Origin: Hysterangium stoloniferum
Taxonomy: Eukaryota; Basidiomycota; Agaricomycetes; Hysterangiales; Hysterangiaceae
Direction: 5' to 3'
DNA length: 64,000 bases
Assembly (NCBI GenBank): GCA_015178975.1
Contig: WHVD01000045.1
Location: 552,752-616,751 of the forward strand
Under the pieces are notes generated by a model, which saw only the letters and a list, made by a program, of their open reading frames with translations, had not been told where the DNA came from and made no database searches. The translations under genes were made by a program, and so were the position numbers. Below, one piece after another: positions 10,242-21,692 of this stretch (its first letter is position 1; each line of letters begins with the position of its first letter).

Positions 10242-13200
10242 AACAGGCCCTCCTAAGTGAGGACTGGACGATCGCTCAAATGGCTAGTACAGCTATTTTA
10301 ATGGAGGGCAGGACAGACCAAGAGGAGTCTATAGAGGATGACGAACCAATGAGAGAAAACAGGCACACTCCATGACAGTACCTCCTGGCCGCTTTGAAAG
10401 AGTATTTCACGCCAGAGGAGGCATTGCAGGAAGGGATTTCCCCTGAAGCTCAGTTTCGGGTACATACAGAAGAGTCTGGCTTGCGGATTTGTGATGAGTC
10501 CAATACTGACTTGCCATTGTTTATGCCCTGGTCTGTGTTCAGGGTTGACGAATCCATAGAGGATAAAATACAAGCTGTGTATGAAGAACACATACCTGGG
10601 TTCACCGAAGATATGCCAGCTTTTCGACGACACTGCCAGGAGGCAATGTGTAAGTTGTTGGAGATTCATTTTCGAGTCTATTATAAGACAGGAATCATGA
10701 CAGATAAAAATGGGGTGGAGTGACAGCGATTTATCATCTGATTCACTGCAGGATTGTATCAGATTCATAACCGGGAGTTATCAGTAATGTACTTGGTTAC
10801 GAAGGATCATCTCCAACATGATAAATGGACTGTGCCACAGATCGTGGCCAGGGGAGAAGTCACAGAGGACTTCTCAGGGACAGTTGTGTTTAACGCCACT
10901 CATATGCCTAAGAAAAAGGTGTTAGGACATAGGGAGAAGAGTCAGTTGCAAAATGATGGGGTTGAAATGGTCCAGCGTACCTCAATGCAACCAAAAGACC
11001 TTACTCGTTGCTTACTGAAACCTGTGGTCATTGAGGCATTCATCAATGAACAACTGGTGAAAGCCCTGATCGATAGTGGATCACTTGCAGACTTCATGTC
11101 GACAACGTTAGTCGATCAGCTGCAAATAGTCAAGGATCCACTAGTAAAACCACTTACTATCCAGTTGGCTGTTCACAGATCACAGTCTAAAATTAATTAT
11201 TCAGCTACTGCTGAGTTTTCATATCAGAATATAAAGTGTACTCGGTGTTTCGATGTTGCTAACCTTGATTCATACGACTTGATATTAGGGACCCCTTTCA
11301 TATTTCAACATCAAGTTATGATGGGGTTGAATCCTACAAGGGTCAACATTGGGTCAGCTCTGCCACTCCCCATGGAAGGAGATACCATTGAGACTCTCCG
11401 TTCTGCGGTAGCGGACATTTTTGACGATGAGTTAGAGAGGTTAAGGGCAGATTTACGTGCTGAAGTGGCTGACCTGGACCCAGACACTGCATCAGCAGCA
11501 CTGCCTCCATTAAGGGCTGTTAATCATACCATTCCAATAATTGATGATGTCAAAGCTTACTCATGGAGACCATCCAAATGCCCCGAAGCAATGAGAGATC
11601 TATGGCATGAAAAGAAAACCACATATATCAAGAATGGGAGGTGGAGGGTAGCCACAGGAATGAACGCATGTCCTATGCTCATTATTCCTAAACCTCCAAA
11701 GGCTGATGGCACTTTGCGAATACACACAGTAGTGGATAAGCGTGAGCAGAATGCTAACACATATAAGCTGGCAACCCCCTTGCCAGATATTGAAGCCATT
11801 CTACGAAATGTTGTGCATCATAAGTATTGGAGTTTGATAGATGGGAAGGATGCCTACGAGCAGATCTGAGTGGTTCCCGAGCATGTCCACTGGACATTGT
11901 TCACCTCTCCTGATGGCACTATGGAAAGCCTGATGTTACAAATAGGGGATTGCAATGGTCCGTCGACCTACCAGACATTGATGAACCACATATTTGCACT
12001 GTACATTGGCATCTTCATGGATGTATATTTGGATGATATTGTTGTATACTCTGACTCCATCAGTGATCATGTCAAGCATCTACGCACTGTGTTTACAGTG
12101 CTCCGTCAGGAAAAATGATATCTCACTGTCAACAAGATGCACCTGTTTGCTTCGGAGTTACCAGTTTTAGGGTATGTGATTAACAATAAAGGTATAACAA
12201 TGGACCCACATAAAGTCGATACAGTGGGCAACTGGAAGATCCCGACAAATAAGCAACTTTTGGTGGGATTTTTAGGAGCAGTGGGATATCTCGCTAACAA
12301 CTATGAGGGAGTTCAAATTCCAATGGCTATTTTATCAGCGCAGACAGGAGTAAGCAGGCAGTGGCATTGGGGTGCAACAGAGCAGCGTGCCTTTGAAGAC
12401 GTGAAGTGTATTGTTCAGGCCCATCGTGACAATTATAGAATTGCATTGGACTACTCATGAGGTCATCAAACCATTAATTTGGTGACAGACACTTGTTTAA
12501 CAGGTGCAAGTGGCATTCTCAGTCAAGGGGAAGATCTCTGCACTGCCGCAATAGTGTCATTCTGGTCGGGGAAATTCAACTCGGCACAACAGAACTACTC
12601 TGTCCACGAACAGGAGTTGTTGGCTATCGTGGAATCATTGAAACGATTCCAGTCACAACTGTTGGGGGTAAAATTTCGAATCTGTACTGACCATAAAGGG
12701 ATAGAATATATACTTATGCAGAAGAACCTGTCTTCGAGGCAGATGCGGTGGCTGGATCTGCTAAACGAATTCCACTTTGAGATTCACTATATCCCTGGAA
12801 AGTTGAATACGTTTGCAGATGCTCTATCGAGAATATATAGCGATGAGCCCTTGGGCACCATTAGGGCTGAATCCGAGTATGTAACTGACATTCCAGGGAT
12901 GGAAGAGGATACACGGGGGGTGCACTACATTTCAGGGGTTCCTGGCTTCAACAGTGTGTCGACACCACTGTATACAGGGTCTGCAGCGGTAGCATTGGAG
13001 GAAGCACCAAGATGGTCAGGAAGGTTGGCTACTCAAATGTGTCTGTCATATGCAACACTCACAGGGTTGGGCACAAAGAGGAAAGGACGTATTGAAGGAT
13101 CACGAGAGACAACCAAAAAGACACACATTGGTCATAGTAAGTCATCTGGTGTGAGGAGTATGCTTTTACCACAGTATCATTGTGGTAAAACACTCCTTTT

Positions 13201-13276
13201 ATTTCATTTATATTTTACATATTCTATTCATATTTTTCTATCTTTCATATTCTTCGAATATTGCATATTTCATTAG
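10184..13276 (+). pseudogene. Gypsy element 2: capsid-like region, protease, RT and RNase H
   Basis: A single reading frame runs from 10184 to 13276, broken only by TGA codons (10373, 10721, 10739, 11867, 12116, 12458). The N-terminal part (to about 10980) is a capsid or linker region without a recognised motif. The aspartic protease has ALIDSGSLADFM near 11062 and LILGTPFI near 11280. Reverse transcriptase follows, with LIIPKPPKADGTLRI and the catalytic YLDDIVVYSD (about 12027). RNase H has NYSVHEQELLAIVESLKRF. It ends in a sequence preceding the integrase. The likely ancestral codon at most TGAs is CGA. No 5' LTR is visible; the 5' end abuts gypsy element 1. Confidence 0.9.
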
Positions 13277-13640
13277 TTCAAAGCATTGTGTATACTTGTG
13301 GGTGCACTCAGCACCAATTAGAACTCAGACACACTTTAACCCAAGAACCACCACTCGAAAGACACAAACTAGGTCTACTACGAGCGGTGATCAGGGTAAC
13401 GTGTCAGCTACTACATAAGTAGCAATATCTGGACTATTAAACACTTCTGGCCTCGAACTGTAATAGTCGAGGCCTCCACTCGAACCATCGCACTCGTTGA
13501 CTCCTTCGTCATCTCATGCTCTTTCTCTCACCTTTCCTTATATTGCACCGAATAGGTCAATATCCTTCCTTTCTACTCATTTCTTCGTATATAGAACGGT
13601 CTGAACTTCTACCACTCTTCACATCTGGATTGCCCCTGGA
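13140..13640. other. Unassigned insertion between RNase H and integrase
   Basis: This stretch disrupts pol: the frame changes across it. It opens with the perfect inverted repeat TTTTACCACA / TGTGGTAAAA (about 13165-13192, 7-nt spacer), continues AT-rich, then becomes pyrimidine-rich with ACTCGA and CTCGAA motifs. No ORF of interest is visible. It may be a small inserted element such as a solo LTR or MITE, but I could not identify a target duplication. Confidence 0.35.
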
Positions 13641-13649
13641 GCATCCATC

Positions 13650-15053
13650 ACAAGGGGCAAGGGGCAAAACACCAAATATGTCTGGTCATCAAGATTATGT
13701 TCAACGGCCTTCTTCACGAGTGACAATGGAGGGTGTGTTACCTGAGTTGCCTTCAGATTTTCTACTAGCAGAAATCCCATTGAGGGCCATGCAGGATTGG
13801 ACATCCCAGAAGTCCTACGACGACAGTATGGATCAGATGTTTTCTTCTCTAGGATATGGGCAATGCCGCAGGAGTATAAGGGCTTTACGTCGCAGGATGG
13901 GTTTCTGTTCTTAAATCTGGAGGGTGTCAAACTACTTTTCATCCCTGATATTACCATTGGGACTCGACGAGTGTGGGAAATTGTTATCTCGCATGCCCAT
14001 TCCATCTTGGCCCATCTGGGGGCAAGGAAAACCACCACATATTTGTGAACCAATGTGTGGTGGCCGTCATTAACCAAGGATGTCGAATTATTTTGCAAGT
14101 CATGCAGTGTGTGTGCCACTTCGAAATCTGAAACACAGAAACCGCAGGGACAACTTCGCTCAATGGAAGTGCCATCACAGGCGTGGGAGGCAATTGGGAT
14201 TGATTTTGTAGGACCCTTGCCAGCGTCTAGGAATCGCCTTGGAGAGTTCGATAGCATCTGCATTATTGTTGACCACTTAACTTGAATGGTCCATTTGGTA
14301 CCGGTGCACAGCAACTATACTGCTATTCAAATGGCTGAGGTGATCTTCGACCATGTTTACAAGTTGCATGGGCTGCCCGATAAAATCATTAGTGATTGAG
14401 ATTCATTATTTACAAGTATCTTTTGGAGGGAGCTTCATCGGTTGATAGGAGTCGAATTGCGGATGTCTTCATCATACCACCCCCAAACAGATGGCACTAC
14501 CGAACGTGCAAATCGGACAATGACACAAATGCTTAGGCAATGTGTAGCACCAAACCAAAAAGATTGGGTGTCGAAGCTGTCAGCTATTGAGTTTGCGATG
14601 AATAACGCTACATCAGAAACAACTGGATTCTCACCATTTTTTTTGAATTATGGTCAGCTGCCACGGCCACTGCTCTGGGACAACAATATGAAGTATCCGG
14701 GTGTCCTTGAATTTGCAGAACGGATGAAGCTAGCAATCATGAATGCACATGATGAGATACTTACAGCCAGGGTTAAGCAGATGCAGCAGGCAAATTGACA
14801 CTGGAGGTCTGCTGAATTTAACGTCAATGATTTGGTTTATCTATCCACGAAGAACTTATGCTTACCAAAGAATCGGGCACGTAAACTGCTGCCAAAATAT
14901 ATAGGACCTTTTAGGATCAGCCGGGTACTGGAGCCAGGAGCGACATACCAGTTGGAACTGTCAAGGGAGCTCAAGCAACAGGGGATTAACCCAAGCAGCA
15001 CAATATCGTGTGATGAAGAAAGATGGGTCAGGGGCATTGACTCAACAAGTTGA
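13650..15053 (+). pseudogene. Gypsy element 2 integrase region
   Basis: The reading frame changes near 13800. The zinc-binding region has HAHSILAHLGARKTTTYL and CKSCSVCATSKS (13980-14120). The DDE core is visible as GIDFVGPLPA (14190), the second Asp in SD-stop-DSLF (14391-14408) and the Glu in SYHPQTDGTTERANRTMTQM (14470). A C-terminal domain (14832-15053) has VYLSTKNLCLPKNRARKLLPK and YIGPFRISRV. TGA interrupts at 14046, 14283, 14397 and 14796; the ORF ends with TGA at 15051. No chromodomain is seen, so this element belongs to a different gypsy lineage from the one at 8795-10241. Confidence 0.9.
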
Positions 15054-15127
15054 TCATGGTCGACGGGAGAAGATGGACCTCGATGGAGATTACGTGAGTG
15101 ACGACCTAGACAAGCTAGAGCAGGGGG

Positions 15128-15474
15128 TGTTGGAATTGCATCGTTGAACCAGCCCGCTGTGAATTGCACACTGCGTTGCAGCGTGGGAGGGCGGGTGTAA
15201 CGGGAGCGGACCTGGTGGCAGACTTGGCATGGAGCAGTCTACCGCCGTTGTCTCAGGGGGTAAAGAGAGGGTAGATAATTTTCCGATCATTACACTGTTT
15301 CATTTCTATTATCTGTCGCTAGGGGGTTTAGCCTACGAATGCTAGCATAAATAAGGAAGCCACCCATTAGCTACAGTAGTTGTTTCGAATTGGAGCCTAT
15401 TCCTACTCTGCTCGTTCCTCTTCGTAAGAAGCTCAAACTGAAGGATTACGCTATCTTTAAAGCCGAACCTTACA
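15128..15474 (+). mobile_element. 3' LTR of gypsy element 2
   Basis: It begins TGTTGGAATTGCATC directly after a polypurine tract (AGAGCAGGGGG), the arrangement expected of a 3' LTR, and I place its end at ...CCTTACA (15474). A TATA-like CATAAATAAGG lies near 15342. There is no matching 5' LTR in the window, so I cannot confirm the end by comparison. Confidence 0.65.
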
Positions 15475-16250
15475 GGTACGGTATGGCTGGGTACTGTCAT
15501 AGAAGCTTGATACGGGATGGGACGGTGTTGTTTAGTGTCATTGTGAGTTTAACTTAAGCTTGGGCGCACAAGTCTAATTCTTGTTTCTCTCCTTGTACAT
15601 TGAGACGTTATCCACGGCTCAATCAATGAAGCATCCATAATCGACTATGAAGGTCTAGTGCTCACTGTCAATGCCTCTTGATGCATCGTCACCGCACCTC
15701 AACCCTCTCTCTTCACATTTCAACCAGACCGGTAGGATCATAGTCCTATTGATCTTTCCCTAACTCGCTTTGTAACCGTATTTTCAAGCCACATAGTAAA
15801 TTTAAGAGCGCATACAGCCACTTTTTCACTCCCAGCATCCTCTACAGTGCTTTCTCACATATATATTGAATATATTAAGTGCTAGTCGTGGCTCGAACCA
15901 CATCCAATTCATTAATGACCATCCCATCATATGGAATACCGCTACCAAATCTCGAAGAAGCCCCGCCACCTCAGTTCCCACGTCACTTACCTAGGCTCAC
16001 ATGAAGGAAGCCATTGAAGAATAACAAATAACAGTAGGAATAATCGCTGATCCACGACAACATTTCTCTTGTTCACGCAAATCTTCTCTTCAAAATCCAT
16101 GTTCAATCTCCAGGGTCAGCGATCTTATAGCCCAAAACCTTGCAATAAACAAGGGCCTTTAACTCATCCAATATTGTGGTGGATGGAATAAACATAAATA
16201 TGACATCCTTGAGGGGTCATACTCATTTTTTAATGTAGCAATCACTGTAT
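15475..16250. other. Degenerate family DNA without a gene
   Basis: Only fragments resembling the unit spacer are recognisable, for example AAGAGCGCATACAGCCACTT near 15804 and TTGAATATATTAAGTGCTAG after it. No ORF, RNA gene or element end is supported. Confidence 0.4.
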
Positions 16251-18000
16251 TGGAAATTTGTCGCCTTGCCAACCTTCTTCAATGATAACACGGTGGTACT
16301 CTCCACTCACATCAACTTGGGTAGCTTCTTCGCTCGTGGAGTCCTTAATACATCATGTTCACTATCTTTTCTCTTCCAGTATTGTCTTTCATTTGTGCAT
16401 GAGATCTCCTCCCCAGTCCATTTCTCACGCAAATCACTCGGAGACCATATTGACCACGGGTTTTGGTTCTCAACAGAATAATTGTGGTTATACTGAACTA
16501 ATAGCTGGATCGTCTGGCCTGGAATCTGCATGTACCACAGCTCTCAAGCTCTCTCCCCTCACCATTCTTGTTTGTCTTCTTACACATTAAGGGACAATGC
16601 GCATCTGATCAACGAACCAGTTGAGGCTTGAGTATCTTGGGAATTTAGTTTCCACCCTCATTCCCTCCTTTGCACGGTGGCTACACCTTTCACTGGTATA
16701 TTGAAAGCAAGCAAGGAAGAGGATAATATCCTTCCTTTTTCCTTTTTTTTCAGCTCGCTTTGGAGGCATTAATAGTTGCATAAACCTACATCACTTGAGT
16801 CGGATTGAAAGCTAATATAATCACTTCTTATGCTCACTGCAACTCTGGAATTCATTGCTGACGAGAATTGTATCAATGATACCTTTGGCTTTGTAGGACT
16901 TTGTGTTTTTTGTCTAATAATTAAATATATTGGAAGACTATATATATATGTCTCATGGCAGCAAATATTCCTGGCACTGTTTCTGAACCAGTCTGAGACC
17001 GGGTTCGACCATTGCCACTGTCTTTGAAAGGAATTGCTGTCGTTTTTGGTCCGATACCACCATCCCGAAGTATAATTGTCGCCAAGAGTGATCCAAATGG
17101 TATTCCCAAGACATAATTCTGGTGTTAACCTGTTGAACCTGAGATTATTTGAGAGCCAGGACACTGTGATGCATTGCCGTGGCAAGCGTCGCATATTCCG
17201 CCCATTTTTTGACGACAACAGCCGATTATCATCTCGGAAGTATGTTAAGATTAAGGCTCCCTCGTCCATTCCTTGACTGACAAATTAGCCAGAACGAGAA
17301 AATGAAGGATCGATTGTGGTGACAGACGCAGGGCTGCAATGAATGGCCATCGTGTGGGAACGAAGAGGGATGGTTACAGGGACCCATGTGGAGCTTACAG
17401 GGCACAGTGGAATTGGCAGCACCGAAGGGGGCAGAAAGATGGCAGCAAAGGGGAATGTATTAGCATAGCCAGCGTGGTGAATCTTTACGTACCGGACCAG
17501 CTCTGCCTGCAATGGGTCAAACTGCGAGTGGGTCACAATGCTTGATCTACCTTGTCATCGTCGCTTTGAAGAGCAATGTCCACGCATCAATCGTGTGAGC
17601 CTGAGGGGAACCATTCCACTCAGACAGACAGACAATGATAAGGCTAGCTGTCAGTGTCGCCTGAGACGAGATTATATTCAGAATGAGTTAATACACACCC
17701 GGATGGATTCGTCACAATCAAGGATATGGCGAGGACGAATGAAAAAATCACGTTGTTTACCATTAATGCAACTAGGCCATCACTGGCACCGGGTTTCTCC
17801 TCTGTGAATGTTTGCAAAATTAAAACAGGAAGTGTGCGATCTCTCTGGACAAAGCCTGAGGCTGACACCGGCAACTTGACGGCAGTAACCATTGGGGATC
17901 GCTTTGGACTGCATTCATGGTACATGGCAATGTTACTTCTCGATATCAGAAAAGCCGTTTTGCTTCCAACTCTGACGCTGAGAAATGCTATACTATGAGG
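16250..18000 (+). pseudogene. Degenerate A-like segment (C) with B/X' sequence downstream
   Basis: The ORF at 16258-16590 contains TELIAGSSGLESACTTALKL and TILVCLLTH, the counterpart of KLIAGSSEPESACTTVRSLD and ILVSLLPH in A exon 5. The same segment recurs at 45.66-46.44 kb. The stretch 16800-17280 matches family B, including the 5' splice-like GTAGGACTTTGTG and a CTAATAATT branch-like site near 16914. From 17538 the X' module appears (MLDLPCHRRFEEQCPRINRV). All are shifted or truncated. The last 300 bp form the upstream region of gene A copy 2. Confidence 0.5.
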
Positions 18001-18127
18001 TGACAATCGACTGAACTATTATTATATGCTGTGTGAGCCTTCAGTGGAAGGCGTAATGCTGTGTATCCCGTGTAAGTACGGCCATAACGCTGTACCTTCA
18101 TGGAATTAACTCTCCGACTGGTGGCGG

Positions 18128-18177
18128 CATAAAAGCAAGGCACCCCCTTCTAGTGTAGGTGAGACTGCTACCCACCA
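18128..18177 (+). promoter_or_regulatory. Conserved family A core promoter, copy 2
   Basis: CATAAAAGC at 18128 lies about 50 bp before the ATG, followed by a conserved leader with TCTAGTGTAGGTGAGACTGC and TACCCACCA before ATG. The same box and spacing occur at 32282, 45164, 52126, 58081 and, as TATTAAAAA, 63945. This is a TATA-like element by position and sequence. About 300 bp upstream are also conserved between units. Confidence 0.6.
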
Positions 18178-19918
18178 ATGTCTACTTCCAACGAGACGAC
18201 TCAGGGGAATCACGATTCGGCAACGGCTGAGATCGACCTTGAAGGCATTGAGGAACTCCCACCCTTAGTTTCCCCTGGTGTATCAAGTTCAGAGCAACGG
18301 GACGAGACTGTTAAAGGGATGAGAGAGATGTTCAGGGAGAAGCTTCGAGAACGATGGGGTTGTTACGAACCCGGCCATGATCTATGTTATCGGGCCCCGG
18401 ATGGTAGGCAACACATACAGCTGTCTGCAAACCATATAGATATTTGGGTTGACGAGTGGGTGGGTAAAGTATAATGCTATTTCCATGTGATATGTGTCAC
18501 ATGCCGCGTATTCAGTGTCAAGGAGAAACGGGCTACCATGACCCACCGAATGTCGTTAAGATATCCACCAACACGACATCCAACCTCAGTCCCTATTGCA
18601 GTGATGCCGATGACTGGGGAATGATCTCACGGAGTCAGGGGACAATGTCAAGTATTTACATTGGCCCCGGGTATTACTGTGGAGTCGGTTTGGAAAGGGT
18701 TGGGATGAAAGTCCTTCACAATGCTAAGACAGCTTCGCTGATCGCAAAGCTGACAATATACCGGGAAATCACCCGTTTGTTACGAGACGATGGTGCCTTT
18801 GGCAAGTTTCTACAAAAGCATCTTACGCTGCCAAAACTGGGAAGACTAGTTCAGGATAGTGCTGATTTAGCGAGGTAGGGATCCCTCAATCATTGAATAC
18901 ACTGGAAATACCCATATCCGAGTCGTAGACCTATATACCCGCCTCAAATTCGGAGAAGAGCGACGGAAGTTTTAAAGAGTTTCCCGAAATTTACACGCGT
19001 GCGGTGGAGCGGCAAAGGTCACACTACCCAGCTTCTGACATTCTTGGCTTCGGCACTATACAACGTTTTAGTCAAGTCACCGCTGCACACCAACTTGGAT
19101 GAGGTTGCATCAACATTTATCATCCACATCGCCCGTTATGTCTCAGAATTTGATCTGCCCTTACTCCTTTTCGGCCTTATTCCTATCGTGGAAGCGATCT
19201 GCGACATGCGTCCACTATCTGTCAAGGAGCTCACGGCGATCAAAGGTCTCATTGAATTCTGGTTACAACCGTGCGTCGTGCCATCACACCATTTCATCCT
19301 TCCCACCAAAACCATAACAGAGAATATCAGACACAACGAGTTAGCTTTTATGACTATCCTATAAAGCTTCTCGTGTGTTGCATCCACCAAGATGCATGGT
19401 TTCGACATACTGCTGGAGCTGTATTAAAGGTTATAGTGGACGACATAAACACGCATATAGCGTCATTGACACTTCATCTTCATTGGTACACGTCGAACTC
19501 GCTGTATCGGAGTATTGCCTCCTTGGAAACCTTCTTCAACGACAGCACGCTTCTCACCGATCACATCAACCAGCTGAATGTGGTTTCTTCGTTCATTGAG
19601 CGAATCGTACAGTATCCTACCAGTCTCATTCTGACACACACGAGCCCAGATTGGGTTATCCTAGTGTCTGGCGAAAAAATAATCGACTTGACTCCGGAGC
19701 TGATAGCTGGATCTTCCGAGCCCGAATCTGCGTGTACCACAGTGCGCAGCGTAAATTCCATCGCCATTCTCGTTTCCCTCCTTCCACATTGTGATGCCAT
19801 GCGCGGCTCGACCCATGACCAATTCATCTGGGAGTTTGAGCGTTTAGATTTGACCGCACGTTCTTTGCTTTGCGTGGTCGCCACACCTTCCACTTGTGTG
19901 TCGGTACGGTCTAATTAG
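18178..19918 (+). pseudogene. Family A copy 2, full length with one stop
   Basis: Exon 1 (18178 to about 18459) encodes MSTSNETTQGNHDSA and the WGCYEPGHDLCYRAP region. The donor of intron 1 is changed to GTGGGT. Exon 2 is open (SNLSPYCSDADDWGM, PGYYCGVGLERVGMK, LPKLGRLVQDSADLAR), intron 2 follows, and exon 3 starts near 18932. A TAA at 19362-19364 lies just before donor 3. Downstream, exons 4 and 5 are continuous: intron 4 has shrunk to about 12 nt (GTATCCTACCAG), keeping the frame. The coding sequence ends VSVRSN at 19918. Otherwise close to the intact copy; one stop and one weakened donor separate it from function. Confidence 0.7.
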
Positions 19919-21270
19919 ACCCTATCAGTGTTGAAGGCACATGGTTGCCCTGACAAAGGCCTTACACCATCGATTGGACACACATTCTAATAATTTCTCT
20001 TCGATGATGCCGAAACATCTCAACCAAACCAGGATTGCAGCCGGGGTTGCAGATGTTATAAATCTATATGGTTTGAACCTATGTAAACACTATATAGTCA
20101 CTTTTCATTATCGCCGCGAGCTCCTCAGTTGTCCCCATAGATGTGTTGAATACATTTCCACCAGCCGTGATTAGACTAACCTCCGCATTTTAAAGTAAGA
20201 TATCACTGGAGGTCTGAAAAAGGTCTCTCCCACCCCCAATTCGACGCACGTCTCGTTCAGGATCATCATACCTTCAGGCCAGTGTTCAATCGACAAGATC
20301 CATGATCTTCCCACCAAGGGCCTCCACACTGTGCGAGTCAATGTGCTGGGCGAATTCCTTAAACTAATTCTCTTCCATTGAAAACTTGACAATAAAGCTG
20401 CCATAGACCGAGCAAATATAAGAGCGCATACAGTCACTTTTCGTTGCACGCGTTGATACCATACATTCATTGAATACACTCGCGGCCACCACCAGCAGGT
20501 AGACTGATATCCTATTTATCAATGACAATCATTTCAAACAGGACGCGAACTTGAGAGTTGTATGAAGCTACATAATTTGATTCAATTTAGAAGCGAAGAT
20601 CGTCACTTGTAATAGTCGCTGCGAGGTTCTCTACACTAGTATTGAATATACTCCAATGACTACTCACTGAAATCACATTGCATATACTAGCAATAACAAC
20701 GTCAATCGAATACCACTATGGCCTCTCAAAGAAGGCGGTCCCACCATTCTTCTCATGTCTTTTGTTTGGGAGAACAGGAAGCATGGGCCAAACCGATGGA
20801 CAACACCATGATCAAGACACCGACATTTCTTCACATGTCGTGAGCTCTCACCTTGTATAAGAGAAAGGTAGCTCGTGGTGATGTCAGGCGGAATCCCATA
20901 TGAACTAAGAGCTGAAGAATACCCACGACCCGCCGCGTGGAGCAGTCATTCCCCGAGATTGTCTGGTTTATGGTCTGTTTCAATGTTTCAGTGGTTAGCG
21001 TCAAACCGCACGCCACGACGATTTATTTTACTCCCTATCCCGACAGTTCTCCTGCTGCTTCCATGTCAGTTAACTGGCGTTCATTCCGCCAATTGTCATG
21101 TTTGAATCATGTCATTGCGAGTAGTAGCGAAAATTTCATTTGATTCAATCTAATATTAAAGGACTATTCGACTAGATCCGTGGGCCTCTTGAACGTTAGT
21201 TGTCGTCCCCTGTTCCTTCCTATGCGGTAGTCTCTACACCTTTCACTGGTGTGTCGACACAGAGCATTGA
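19919..21270. other. Family spacer copy 2
   Basis: This is homologous to 1216-2640 and 54020-55350. It contains the 77-codon ORF (19941-20174), the minus-strand string with CALIFARSMAALLSSFQWKR (20171-20479) and the plus-strand ORF 20937-21143 (EIVWFMVCFNVSVVSVK). Function unknown; no element ends seen. Confidence 0.45.
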
Positions 21271-21641
21271 GTTAATGAGGTAGGGAGGGATATCTCAGTG
21301 TCAATCACTGAATACACTCGAAATACTCACGTCTTCGTAGAAGAACGAAATTCCGGGGGGAGCGTCGATTATTGTATGCCTGCTCCGGTGGTCTTCACTC
21401 AATAGACAGCGGAGAGATCACATTTCAAAGCTTCTGACATCTTTGGGTTTTACCTTCATATAGTGCCCCGGTGTCGATCGGACAGATAGAAGTAATACGT
21501 CAACTGCAATGAGGTCATTATTTTATAATACTGTCACCAAACCGCCACTAAACACCAACTTTGATGTTGTGTCGACATTTATCATACAAATACCCTGCTG
21601 CTTCCATCTCAGTTGACTGGAGTTCATTCCACCAATTGTCA
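21271..21641 (+). pseudogene. Family B fragment and duplicated spacer next to the viral block
   Basis: A B-type exon junction (GAGGTAGGGAGG near 21279, intron ending TCTTCGTAG) leads into the exon that encodes the STFIIQ region, which stops at about 21593. A second, out-of-order copy of spacer sequence (CTGCTGCTTCCATCTCAGTT to CCACCAATTGTCA, 21594-21640) is joined on and abuts the AT-rich block. The normal spacer copy is intact at 21050-21180, so the flank of the block was copied from elsewhere. Confidence 0.5.
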
Positions 21642-21692
21642 CCAGTAGATATTTTCAACAAATCTCTATTTCCTATATCATTGTTTAACAAT

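Noticed and set aside
10184-15053. TGA used as a sense codon (alternative genetic code) in gypsy element 2
   Set aside because: The contexts fit CGA arginine codons changed by C-to-T, the same lesion appears in host family pseudogenes, and apparent natural stops in the window include TGA.
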